From contig NW_020312867.1 of the NCBI RefSeq assembly GCF_003265705.1, forward strand, positions 10,329,228-10,393,227: a stretch of 64,000 nt of DNA, written 5' to 3'. Below are positions 11,320 to 23,600 of the stretch, one piece after another (position 1 is the first letter of the stretch; the number at the start of each line of letters is the position of its first letter). The notes under the pieces are model-generated. The model made no database searches. It was not told where the DNA came from and saw nothing but the letters and a program-made list of their open reading frames with translations. A program made the translations under genes and the position numbers. Source of the stretch: Callorhinus ursinus (taxonomy: Eukaryota; Chordata; Mammalia; Carnivora; Otariidae).

Positions 11320-12445
11320 TGAACTTGTCAGTCTTAACAAGCCCCCTGTGTGACCCACTTTACAGGAGAGACACTGAAGCAGAGAGAGGTGACATGATGC
11401 ACTCTGGGCAGATGCCATAATAGGCCCTTGCCCGCCCTGAGACCCCCGAGTAGGAGCACTCTGTGCCCACATACTCAGAGATGGGAGATAACTGAAGCAG
11501 CTCCAGAGAGCTGGGAGGATTGTAGGCACACAGTTTGGACATGGAATCTGGCTTAGAGTGATGACTCCGGTCTTTTTTTCCTGGTGGTTCTAGATTGATT
11601 CTCCTCCAAATACAATAGCGTTGGTCCAGAAAATCCATTCATTCATTCAACCACTTAGCACAGAGCCTGCCACAAAGAAATGCTCAGTGTTGGCTGAAGA
11701 ATCGAAACAATGTACACACAGGATTGTCAGCTTCTCCCTTGTGGACTTGATGCAGCTGTGTGCTGGTAAATGTTTTACCATCAACTCTATCAGAGGGAGA
11801 AAACCCCAATTTATAGTGTTTGCCAATTTCTGTGGTGTGAATGCTTCCATCATGGCTGATTTCAAGTTGCCCATGTCCTGTCAATGAATATAGAGTTGGG
11901 AAGAGATACAGACTCAGCTCTTGGGGCGGGGGAGTACCACCTCCCGAACACCACTCCCTCCCCCTGAGCTGAGCCCCTGTCCTGGCTCTCAAGGCTCATA
12001 CCCACACCCGATATTTGCTTTCCCTTTTCTTAGCACCACCCTGCTGCTCTGAGTGCCCACAAGCAGCCCCTAACTTTCCCGTGATTCTCATTCCTGGGCA
12101 TCCAACAGAGTGCCTCTGCTGATAGCAGGATTGCATGTGTCCGGAAATCTCTATGGTGCTGGCCATGGGGTAGTATTCTGGACATGTCTGAGTGTCCGTC
12201 CTCCCTGGGCTGGGCTGTGTCAACTGTGTGTGAGCAAGGGTGTGTGCATGCGTGTGATTGCATGTGATGGTGCCCAGACCTGTGTCTGCCTGTGTTCTGT
12301 TAGCAAAACCTCCTGATCGGGCCACTGACTACAGAGAGGAAGTGGGCTCTGAGCAGCCTCACCTTTGTTTGGGGGGGCTGCCAGGCCCACAGCTGAGGAC
12401 AATAGCATGGGTGATGACTGGCCCAGGGACACGTCGAGTGGCACC

Positions 12446-12575
12446 TCTCAAACTCGACTGTGCCCAGAACCACCTAGGATCTTGTTAAAATGCAAGTACT
12501 GACTCAGTAGTTCTTGGGCAGGGCCTGAGGTTCTGCATTTCTGACAGCTCCCAGGGGCTGCAATGCTGCTGCCTC
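12446..12575 (+). mobile_element. MER5A-like hAT DNA transposon remnant
   Basis: Text including 'ctcaaactcgactgtgccc', 'ttgttaaaatgcaagtactg' and 'aggttctgcatttctgacag' follows the layout of the small non-autonomous hAT-Charlie element MER5A. Assigned by remembered consensus; target-site duplications were not confirmed. Confidence 0.6.
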
Positions 12576-13532
12576 TAGCCTGGCCCCTAGAACTTCACAG
12601 ACACAAACTCAGGTTCCTCCCATCTTAGAGAAGAAAATGAAAACCCATCCTCCCCTCCTCAGGCTTTCTGTTCCTCCAGCTACTACCTTCACACCGGCCC
12701 CTGCTGTCAGCCAAGCTTCTTGGAAGTGCCCATTGCGTTCTCCTCCCCTCTGCTCGCTCCTTGCCTGGGCTCCCTTGACTTCTACCCCATCTCCATCATT
12801 CTGCCGAAATGCTGGCCCTGGGCCATTAAAACAGGTGTTTTGAGGCTCATCGAATAACCTCTAAAGGCATCTAGCTTCAGGCGCATCTCTTAGATCTGAG
12901 ATGTCCCCGGAACCATAGCAGGCATCCAGTCTCCTCGGGCAGCCTGCCTTCCTCCAGCCAGCTTTCTGTGCTGGTGCTCCCTTCTTTTCCCCCACGACTC
13001 CCCGCCAGGCCTCCAGTGACCGTGACTCCCAAATGCGCCTCTCCACCTCCGCTTTCTCTCTGACCTCCGCATCATACATCATCTGGCTCCTCGGTCTGTT
13101 CTCTTGGCAGTTGCAAAGCTGCACCCAGAACTCTGCCCCTTGCCCCTGCCAGCCCCACCTTTGCCAGTGTCCACCTCACTGTCTACCTCCTAGCTCGAAT
13201 TGGGCAATGTCACCCTTGACATCTTCTTCCTAAGCCCCCATATCCAATCCAGCCATCTTCCACAGAAGTCAGCCCTGTTGGTTTTAACCTCTAATTTCAG
13301 AACTCCACTTCTGTCTCAAGACACACAGCCACCACCATCCTCTGTCGCCTGGAGCCCTGAAAGGGCTTGTGCTTCCCTGCCTCCTGTTGTAATCTGTACC
13401 CTCCATACAGCCAGGGGGGGCTTTTTAAAATGCAGGGTTAGTCATGCCCCCACCTCTGCTCTGGTACTTCAGACCTTTCCAGATCTGCTGTTGCCCTTCA
13501 TATAAAACTGGATCTGAAATAGGGGCCCCAAG

Positions 13533-13733
13533 GAGCGCCTGGATGGCTCAGTCGTCTGCCTTTGGCTCAGTTCATGATCTCAGGGTCCTGGGATCGAGCT
13601 CAGCAAATCGGGCTCCCTGCTCAGCGGGGGGAGTCTGCTTCTCCCTGCCCCCTGCCTCTCCCCGCCCTCGTGCTGTCGCTTTCTCTCAAATAAGTAAAAT
13701 CTTCAAAATAAAATAAATAAATAAATAAAATAG
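13533..13733 (+). repeat. CAN SINE (shortened head)
   Basis: 'gcgcctggatggctcagtcg' is followed directly by 'tctgcctttggctcag', so the usual gttaagc segment is missing. The tail is AAATAAATAAATAAATAAA. 'aataggggcccc' and 'aatagggtccct' flank it as an imperfect target-site duplication. Confidence 0.9.
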
Positions 13734-14322
13734 GGTCCCTAGGGGCCTGCCTACAGGATAAGCCGAGCCCAGCCAGGCCCAGCCTCTCTCTCCAGCCATA
13801 CCAAGCCTTTCTGCCTGGTTTGTATCCAGCTGTGACCTTGACAGCATCGTTTGTAATCTCAAATTCACTTGGGTGATTATCTGACTATAATCAGTTTCCC
13901 CACCAGGCTGTGGGCCTCCAGGGCAGGAACAGTGTCTCTCTGGGTCGCTGGTGTCCGCAAGCACCTGGCACAGAGTGGGCACTTGAAAACGTTTAGGAGT
14001 TTCCTGGTTCCAACAAAGCCACTGTTAAGTTTTTGAGACAAGCGGGGACTGTGGGGCTGAATGTTAGATGAGCCTGAGGACTTACTGTTAATATTGTTAC
14101 ACATGAGGTTGCTGTTGTGACGATGTTTTTAAAGTCTTTATCTGTTAGTGGGATGTACTGAAGAATTTATAGGTGAAACAACATGATGCCTGGGATTCGC
14201 TTCAAAGGGCTCCAGCCAAAAGTAAACAAATAAAATAAATAAGCATTCAGAGAGGAAACAGAGGAACAAATAAATGCCGTTCTGTTTGTCTGTTCCTGCT
14301 CACAGTCACAGGGCCTGCAAAG

Positions 14323-14643
14323 ATGCTGGCTGTCCCGGACATGGGCCTGCAGGGGCTGTACATCGGTAAGACTCTCCCCTGCCCCCCCCCCCCACAACCT
14401 TGGCCCTGACCCACCACCCCACTCACCCTGGCACCGCGACCCACCCCCAGTCTGCACATGGGGTGCCTCTCCCAGAAGAGGTTGCTGAGCGAGTGTGTCT
14501 GTGCGGGGGGGGGGGTTGGTGCACACAGGACTGTGTATGTGAGCGTGTGTCTGTGAGTGTGTGTGTGCACAGTGGGTCAGTGTGCCCAGGACTGAATGCG
14601 TGTGCATGTCTTGAGCAGGGTCTGTGTACATGGGACCTGGTAT

Positions 14644-14689
<46 letters not shown>

Positions 14690-17600
14690 CTGCCTGTGGG
14701 CAGGTCTCTGTGTGCAAGGCCTTGTGTGAGAGTGTATATATTGGCAGGTGGCTCTGCATGCACAGAATTCTGCATGTATACACCCGAATCTGCCTGTGGT
14801 CGGGTCTGGGAGCAGGCTCTGCGTTCTCTGCAGGGGTGGCAGGCCAGGAGGCAGGAGGGACACTCCTCAGGAAGTCCATTAACAAAGACCTGGTGGGCTG
14901 GGCCTTCCTTCCTGCCTCCCTTCCCAGGCTCAAGCCACAGCAACTCAGCCCCTTGGGCTGGAGCTGGTGGCAGGGCCCAAGCCTGTGCCGGCTGCCTAGA
15001 AAAAAGGAGCCCTGGGAGAGTCACCCCCCTACCCTGCCCCTCCAACACCTCCAGACAGACTCTGGCCCGGTCCAGGCACTTCCTTGAGTCCCCCTCATGC
15101 CTCACATATGTTCCCACGTACCCCAAGGCCAGGGAAACTGGGACCTCTCAGGGCTCGGGGCAGGACAGCTGCTGAAGGAACACAGGCCCCGGGGCCCTGG
15201 CTCAGCCTAAAGCCAGCCAGACCAGTTCGACGTGTCCGCAGGTCTTCACACCAGACCCCATCAGCCTCCTGGGCCACCTTCCTGTCCCCACACCTGAATC
15301 TCAGGGCAGCCCCAGTACCCCCGACAGGAACCTTAGCAGAGTCCAGTGTGGTGGTGATAAGCCACCAGCCCACACCTAGGGATGACCAGCCAGGCAGGCC
15401 CTTAAGCTGTGTGATCCTCCAAGCCAGGCTTTGGGCTGCCTTCTGGAGCTGCTGTGCTTCCTCCCAGCAAAGGTCCAGCTCAGTCCTGGGTCTGTGAGAG
15501 GGTTTCAGTGGGGCCTCCTGCCCCCAAATGCTGGCTCCAGGTTTCTGTGTGTCATGGGGAAGGGAGGCTCAGAATCCAACTTCCTAGTGTTGTGGACGCC
15601 CCCCATCTCAGGGCTGGGCTGGCGGAAGTGCTATTCCCCTTCTCGATCCTCACCAGCTAGGCCTGTCCTTGGCCCTTAGTGGAGGGAGGGAGGAAGGGAG
15701 GGTGGCTCCTTTGGGTCCTGATTAGAACCATGTGGCCAAAGTCTCCCAGGGAGGGGAGCAGCCCTACCTCCTGCTCAGTTCTGTCTGCAGTTCCCCACCT
15801 TTTCTGGGTTCTCTACCCTCCCCCCTCCCCTCCACCCCAGGAGCCCACCCACCCCATCTCTCCTGCCCTCCTCTCTCTGGACTCAGTCTCCCCCATCCCC
15901 CATAATGCTTCTCTGTCTCTCCCCTCCCCTGCTGTGTCTGAGGGATGCTGGGGAGACGAGGAGTCACCGGGTGAGGCGTGGGTCACCCTTCAGGGGGAGG
16001 TCACCTCCAGTTGGTAACAGGCCCTCAGTCTGCCCTGCCCCCGTCTTCTCCTTCCTCCCTCCCCCAGCAGGGTGCCCCTTACCTCAGCACAGCAAGGACT
16101 AACGGAGGACCTCTCAGTGCCCAGCCACCAGCCCCTGCCCTGATTGTACCGGAGTGACTTGCCCTCTCTTCGCAGGCTCCAGCCCCGAGCGGTCCCCTGT
16201 GCCCAGCCCACCTGGCTCCCCAAGAACCCAGGAAAGTTGTGGCATTGCCCCACTCACACCCTCGCAGTCGCCAGTAAGCCTGGGAGCAGGGATCCTGGTG
16301 GTGGGTGGCTGGGTGCTGTGGAGAAGGGTTGTGCTCCGGAGAACTTAGCCTGGTGCCTGGCAGAGCCCTTGGCAGGGCCCGGGCTGGGCTGGGGTGGCGC
16401 CATGCCTCTTGCCCCTGCACACTCCAGTTCTGTCTTCCCCAGAAGACAGCCTCAGGCGAGCTTGGACTGTCGGGGTAACAGTTCTACTCAGGTGAGCCCC
16501 ACGTAACTAACACCCGAACAGCCCTGCTCCAGGATGCCATCCATGGACCAGAGCCTGCCTAGGGCAGGGAGACTTCTGAGCATGTAGTTACTTCAGGTCC
16601 TCAGAGCAGTGGGCCTCCCAGAGCTGCTCCCCCTCCTGTCGGCCACAGCCCTCCCTGAATTCAAGTTATATCTGGGGAAGACAAGACACATTGCTAAAAA
16701 TTAGTTTGGAAACTACTAGTTTGAAGTATCCAGGATATAAACATCCCTCAAACTCCCTGGGTCACCCCACCCATGATGGCCTCACCCTAATGATCCAGCC
16801 TGGGGATCCCCTTGTTCTCAGGGAGACCAGGCCTGGCCTGGGAGAAGGAAGGAACCACGGTGGGCCTGTGCACAGGCCTTTCTCCTCTGCCATAAAACCA
16901 GTGGAGTCTGGTTGTCTCACTGTGGCCACAAAGATCTGGGGGGTCAAATATACACAGGTCCATGTGTTACTGAAGCTGCCCTCGGGAGCTGTGAGGGGGT
17001 TGGGGCTCAGGCTGGCCAGGCAGAAGGCAGGCAGAGAACCCACAGAGGAAAGCAGGAGCTTAAGCCAAAAGCTGCAGAGGGCGACCTGAGAGGCCTTGGG
17101 ATTCTGAGCAGTTGGCCACTCTGGAGCTCAGCCTGGAGCCTGGGAAGGGGAGGGGAGCCCGGGCAGGTGACTGGGGCAGGGCAGTCTGGACCACAGCCAG
17201 AGGAGAAGAGGGGCTCAGGCATGCAGCCCTTGGCTGCTGCCTAACTCTGGGTCTCGCCCTCACAGAAGCCCGAGGCCCGGGCCCCCCAGCATGCTCCCTT
17301 CTCCGTGGTGGTGGCCATCGACTTTGGCACCACCTCCAGTGGCTATGCCTTCAGCTTTGCCAGTGATCCTGAAGCCATCCACATGATGAGGTGAGGGTGG
17401 CTGGGCTGGGAGATGGGGGCGGGGGTCCTCACTCCCTGGGATGGGCCTGGTCTCAGAAGGACTATCACTGAGGACACATGGAGTCTGCCCAGAGCTCCCT
17501 CCATCCCCAGCACACACACATATATGCACATATATGTGTTTTTTAAATAAAAGTGGGATATCCTATAACTTGCTTTACTTTAAACTTTCAACATTATTTT

Positions 17601-20600
17601 GTAGATGTTTCGTGTCAACACATAAAGCCACAATTTCTCTTCTTTCTTTTTTCTGTCAAATCCGCCTGCTTTATTTTTCCTTTAAAAAGGAAAAAGATAA
17701 AGGAAACGAGCAAACAACAAAAGCAAGGCAGCCGCCCGGCTCCCTTGAGCTCTGGGCACGCATCTTGGTTGACAGGCCTGTTCTTCCTATCAGCTCCTAC
17801 TGAAGCCACAATTTCTTTTAATAGTTGTGTAGTGTCCCACCGTACAGATGTGTCATGATTCGTCCATTTTTCTATTGATGGTTTTGGGAGGTTTCTTCCC
17901 CTCTAATTGTTCACTATTACAAAGAGTGCTGCGATGAATAGCTTCCTTGAAAACTTGTGCTGGGATTTGTGTGCAGTGGACAGGCAGATTCCTAGGCTGA
18001 ACATCTCAGTGAAGGACAAAGACGTGAAAGATCAGAGGGTTCACTGAGTTAACAGGTCACACAGTTGTTAGGAAAGAAATGGGCAAAAAACCCATTCTGA
18101 TGTAGTCGAGCTTTACTTGAACAGTACATTTTTTGACACTCCCCTCTAGGCCTCAAGACCCTGATCCTTTGAAGGATCAGGATTCTTAGTGAAGCTTTAG
18201 CCAGTAGGTGAAAGACCCTTCTAGAAGATCCCAGAGCTCCAACCCCAACTGGGATTGGGGAGCCGAGGGGCTTCCCAAGGCCTGGGAGGGTAGATGGCAG
18301 GGTGGATGGAGAGACAAATGTAAGGGTCACTTCCCCAAAGATACAAGGGACTTCAGCTGCATAAGCATGAACTGTCCTTCCCCCTTCCCTGCTCCGTCCA
18401 CATCCACATAAGGCCACAAAGGCTCTAGGCACTTACAGCCCTCTAGGAGCTGCAGGGCATCCCAGCTGGCATGCTCATCAGCACACATGACAGAAACCAT
18501 GCTGGACTCTATGCTGGGGCTGAGGACCAAGAAAGGACGCTGTCTTGTGGAGGGGACAGTCACAGGAAGTAACTGGAGGGTATCTTGGCTTCCTCCCAAA
18601 CCCTCCCCACCCCTACTAGCCACCAAGACCTGCCATTTCTATCTCCCTAATATCTCTGGAACACCCAGTCACTTCTCTCCATGGCCACCACCCCTAAGTT
18701 CAGCCCCACCCTCTCTCACCTGGATGGTAGCAATATCCTCCTCTCTGGTTTTCCTTCTCCATTTTTCCTCCCCTCCAGGCTGTTGCCACATGGGGACCAG
18801 TGACCTTTCTATTTCTTTCTTTTCTTCCTTCCTCTTCTTCCTCTTTTTTTTTTTTTTTTTGACTGGGCTAAGTGGCTTTATTAGCAAAAGCCAGGATTAC
18901 AAAGGACTTAAGAGTTGGTACTGGGGCCCTTCTTCTTGCCAAAGGCGGGCACAGCATTAACAAACACCGGTTCTGCACCCACTGCTTGGCCTGGCCTGTC
19001 TTCTTTTTCTCCTGTTTGGCCACTTTGGGTCTGCCCTCTTACTCTCCCAGCACGGCCTAGGGAACCATGGACTTTACCTCCAAGCATGTGGATGGTTACT
19101 TCCAGAGTGGTCAGAGCCTCTTCCCCACACTGGCCCTGGTAGCTTCATCGTCTAGAGGTGTGCCTGCCAGGAGCAGGACTTGACTTCCTTGGAGTGATGC
19201 CCTCCAACAAGTCTGTGTGAGCCTTGATCTGGGCTATCGTGCCCTGGCCAGTCACCTCAAGGGTGTGTAGCTCCTGGGCGTGAACAGAAAGCTGTGTACC
19301 AGCAACTGAATGCTGGTAACCGCTGCTGCCACCACAAAGATCAACCAGTGACCTTTCTAATGGCAGATGTAGTCATGATTCCTCATTCTTCTACTTAAAA
19401 CCCATCAAGACAGAATTCAGATATGGCATTTGATGCTCTTCCTTAGCTGACTTTAACATTCCTGTGTTTTCTCCGGCTGCACACCTAGCCAGCCTATAGC
19501 TGGTTCTCCCGGCTCTTTCACACCTCTAAACTTTTGCACATGCTGTTCCTTCTGCCTGGATTCCCAGCTCCTTCCCCCAAAGGCTGCAGGGTTGAGCTTG
19601 GCCTAGAGGGGTCAGGGCATCAGAGAAGGCAGAGGAAGGGTAGAAAGAAGTTGCCAAGCCAATGAACTAGATGGGGAGTTCTGGGTGGAATTCCAGATGG
19701 CACCTGCAGAGGGGGAGGTTTGGAATCTCGTTCAGGTTTTGGGGTCCTGCCGGAGGTGCAGTTAACTGGGTGTAGCTGCCAAGGTGGGTCAGATAGGAAT
19801 GATCGATGCCTTGAAGGAGCTTGGCGGTGGAAGGTAGCCCAGAGAAGGGCAAACCGTCTGGCTGGGAGAAAGCCTCTGCGAGGGTCTTCTGGGGGGGGGT
19901 ACATCAGGAGGCCAGACCCAGGCAGGTGGATGATGGCTTGCTGCTGCTTAAGAGTACAGGGAGGTGAAGTCCAACGGTGTACCTCATGGGAGGAAGCAGG
20001 AGCCCAGGATGTTTATGGGTCCTGTGGCCCCATGGATAGGCAGGATCCCATGTGCAGCATTTATGGAGATTTAAGGGGATGCCAAGCACCATCTTCACAA
20101 GACCCCGTAGGAGGTAGGTACCCTTATTATTTCCATATTACATGTAGGAAAGCTAGGTGGCCTGCCCAAGGTCACACAGCTGATCCCAGAGCCGGGTGCC
20201 CAACCCCACGAAGGGAGGGTTTCGCTGACCACAATGACAGCCCTGTGCCTCCACAGGAAATGGGAGGGCGGGGACCCAGGAGTGGCCCACCAGAAGACCC
20301 CCACCTGCCTGCTTTTGACCCCGGAGGGCGCCTTTCACAGTTTTGGGTACACCGCCCGCGATTACTACCACGATCTGGATCCTGAGGAGGCGCGGGACTG
20401 GCTCTACTTCGAGAAGTTCAAGATGAAGATCCACAGCGCCACTGTAAGGCACATTCCGGCTCGGGGCCGCTCCAGCCAGGGGGGCGGGGCCAGGAGTGGA
20501 AAGGGAGGGGCTCACGCTGGGGGAGCAAAGGTAAAAGGTGAGGAGAGGCTGAGGGGGCGGCGCTAGGGGGTGAGGCCGGGATTAGAGGAGAGGCGGGGCT

Positions 20601-23600
20601 CACGAGAGGGGCTGGGGACAGAACTCATGTGGGATTAGCGAGGACACTCCAGAGGGGAAGCCGCAGGAAGTGGGGGCAGAGCTATGGCCTTCTGCAGAAT
20701 TGCCTATAACCCTGCCAGGACCTCACCCTGAAGACCCAGCTAGAGGCTGTAAATGGAAAGAAAATGCCTGCCCTGGAGGTGTTCGCCCATGCCCTGCGCT
20801 TCTTCAAGGAGCATGCCCTTCAGGTGCGCTGCGGCCCCATCCCTGCCCACCGGGGCAGGGACCCCCAGGTCCATCGTCTCCTCTCAGCCTATCCAAGAGG
20901 GGTCAGAAATCATCATCTCCAGCCCCTGCCTTCCCATCAGATGGAGCCTGCATGGGACATACAGGTGTTGGGGGGGGGGGCGGCGTTAGGAATTCCTCCA
21001 ACTCAGCTGGGAAGTCCTTCCTGAGGCTTGATTAGCAACTCCAGCTCCCATACATAGAAGGCTGAAGATACCCACCCCCAACCCAAGCTAGCCTAGCCCC
21101 TCGCTGCCCCCTCCTGCTGCAGGAGCTGAGGGAGCAGTGCCCATCGCTGCCAGAGAAGGACACTGTGCGCTGGGTGTTGACGGTGCCCGCCATCTGGAAA
21201 CAGCCTGCCAAGCAGTTCATGCGTGAGGCTGCCTACTTGGTGAGGACGGGCAGGCAGAGCAGGGGGCGTCACTCGGGAGGGCTCCAGGGAGGCCCCCAAG
21301 ACCCTCCTTTACTCACCACCCTTGGGACCAGCCATTGCATAAAGAACTCTGGCCTTCCCCTGCTGGGCATTTTGGAGGATTGTTGCCACCAGGAGAGGGT
21401 GTGAGCCTGCAGGAACAGAGAGCAGAGGGGATGAGAGGCACAGCCCAGGCCAGCTTAGCCAGTGTCTTAAGTCAGGTTTCCTAGAAGCGGAGCGCAAGAT
21501 AGGGACTCTTGTGCATGCGGCGTATTGAAGAAGGGCTCTCAGGAGAAAGAGTGAGGGAAATGGACAGGAGAAAGCGCCGAGCAGGAACGTGGTCTCAGCT
21601 AGAGTCTAGCCTCAGCCTGATCCCATGGAAGGACTGGAGGAAGAGTTGTACCCAGCAGTTGACCCCAGTGAGGCAAGGCGTTTGGCTTTTTGTGTATCCG
21701 TATCAGCCTGTCATTGGTTCCCGGGGGTGTGGGGGGAACTTCTCCAAGTGAGGTGGTTTCCATTCAGCTGAGGGCAGTTCTCCAGAGAAGGGGGCAGCTG
21801 GGAGCCAACACACAGTAGCTGGGCAGGGCACCAAGAACATCCGCTTCAGCCAGCACCAGTATTTTCCAGGGACTCCACCACCACTGAGCCCCAACCACTG
21901 CCAGTCTTTGAGCAGGAGAAACAGGGCGATGAAACTATGAAGGGAGGTGATTTGGACCAATGTTTGCTGGGCTTCCTACCGTTAAGAGATGCCCAAAGGT
22001 CTGGAGAATGCGGGGGCACACAACTCAAGTCCCCCCACCTCCAGTGAGATGGGGGAAGGGGAGCAGAGCCTCCCAGAGAAGACTCATGGCTTGGTCCTCC
22101 CCCTGGGACCTTGGGGGACACCCGAGGACCTCCAAAAGGCCTGCCGGTGCACCCCCTGGAAGATACCAGAGCCCCCAACCCCCAAACACATGTGGGCCAG
22201 GCATACCCCAGGTGCCAGGTCTATGGGTGCCTACACTTGTCACCGGGAGGAGCTAACCCTGAGGTAGTGGGCATCCCCCCTGCAGAGGTCAGGATGAAAG
22301 CAAGACTGTGCCCAGCCAGAATAAATACCCCACCCAGTGCCCCCTGCCGGTTTATCCACCCTGCTTCCTCCCACACTGGTCCCAGGCTGCCAGTTCAGGA
22401 AGGGCTGGCCCTGGGCAGGAAGTCTCCATACCCACCCATCCCCAACCCCCACCTGCTCAGAATCCAGGGAATCCCACAAAACCATAAAGTACTTCCCACA
22501 GGGAGAGGGATCCCCTGTCCTGATACAGGAAGTAACAGATCCCAGGTGTTTTTCTCCCCGCAGCTGGCCTGTCCTGGTGTCTGCAATTTCACTGTTTGTC
22601 TCTTGGTGCCTATATCCGATTCTTGGGGAACAAAGTTCTCCTGGGAGTGGGGAGTGTGGCTACTGTCTGACACCAGCCTGGTGAAGGAAAAGGGTTCAGT
22701 GAGCCAAAGGGGACCTCCCCACACACACACACCATCTGCTCTAATTGGTGATCTGGCCATTACACCCCCATACACACTGTGCTAGAGTCTGGACTAACAC
22801 CCTCAGCCGGTGCGCAGCTGGTCAGCCCTGCACCTGTGAAGGGGACCTTGCCAGAGCCTGGGCCACCCTGGGCAGCTTGGAGGGGCAGATCCCAGGTGCT
22901 CTAGGTTTTCAGTGTCTAGTCTCTCCCTGCTGGGCTACCCCGTGGTATTCTTGGCCGTGGCCGTGCCCCTCCCCAGGCTGGTCACAGGGTAGCTGTGAGG
23001 CAGCTCCAAATTTGTGCAGCATGGAGGGGGCTGAGAGGCCTACCATGACTGGGGTGTGATGGGGAGGAGGGGGGGAGCCCCACAGGCCCTGGCTGCCTGC
23101 CCAGAGGAGCCATCTGAGGTGTGACACTCGGCCCATGGAGCTCCCTGGCCCTGCCCACCGCCTATCCCCAGGCTGGCCTGGTGTCCAGGGAGGATGCAGA
23201 GCAACTCCTCATCGCCCTGGAGCCAGAGGCTGCCTCTGTCTACTGCCGCAAGCTGCGTCTACACCAGCTCTTGGACCTAAGCAGCCGGGCTCCAGGCAGT
23301 GGACGCCTGGGTGAGCGCCGCTCCATCGATTCCAGCTTCCGGCAGGGTGAGCTGCCCCGAGGGGCACTGCCCAATGGTATGACATTTGCCCTGGGAGGGT
23401 CAGAGGGACACTGAGGCCAGAGGCTCGGCCATGTCTGACATGAAGAGGAGACAACCCCCTCCCCCACTCCAGCCCAATCTGAGTAGGCAGAAACATCTCT
23501 GGTGGACTTCAGTCTGAGGGAGAAGGCACGGCCCTGACCTGGGGCAGCCCAATCTGAGGACAGAGATCTCACCTTGCCCTAGGAGATCATTGTCTGAGGA

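Larger units (their letters stand above)
8819..14305 (+). other. HSPA12B: HSPA12B intron 1
   Basis: Long first intron with G/C homopolymers near the donor, CAN SINEs (10821, 11116, 13533), an MER5A-like DNA transposon piece (12446-12575), and L2/MIR-like fragments near 11640-11690, 13250-13520 and 13900-14000. TG-rich low-complexity sequence lies near 12220-12290. I see no other exon. Confidence 0.5.
17391..20256 (+). other. HSPA12B: HSPA12B intron 4, host of two retrocopies
   Basis: Contains an antisense L1-like fragment (about 17545-17960) split by a 164-bp retrocopy, the FAU processed pseudogene (18811-19343), an L2-like stretch (about 19375-19570) and an MIR-like stretch near 20080-20200 ('ggtcacacagctgatccca'). 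No additional HSPA12B exon is seen. Confidence 0.6.

Noticed and set aside
14167..15126. 319-codon reverse-strand frame with a His-Thr repeat
   Set aside because: It runs through the TG/CA repeat and antisense to the first HSPA12B coding exon; the protein is a translation of simple sequence.
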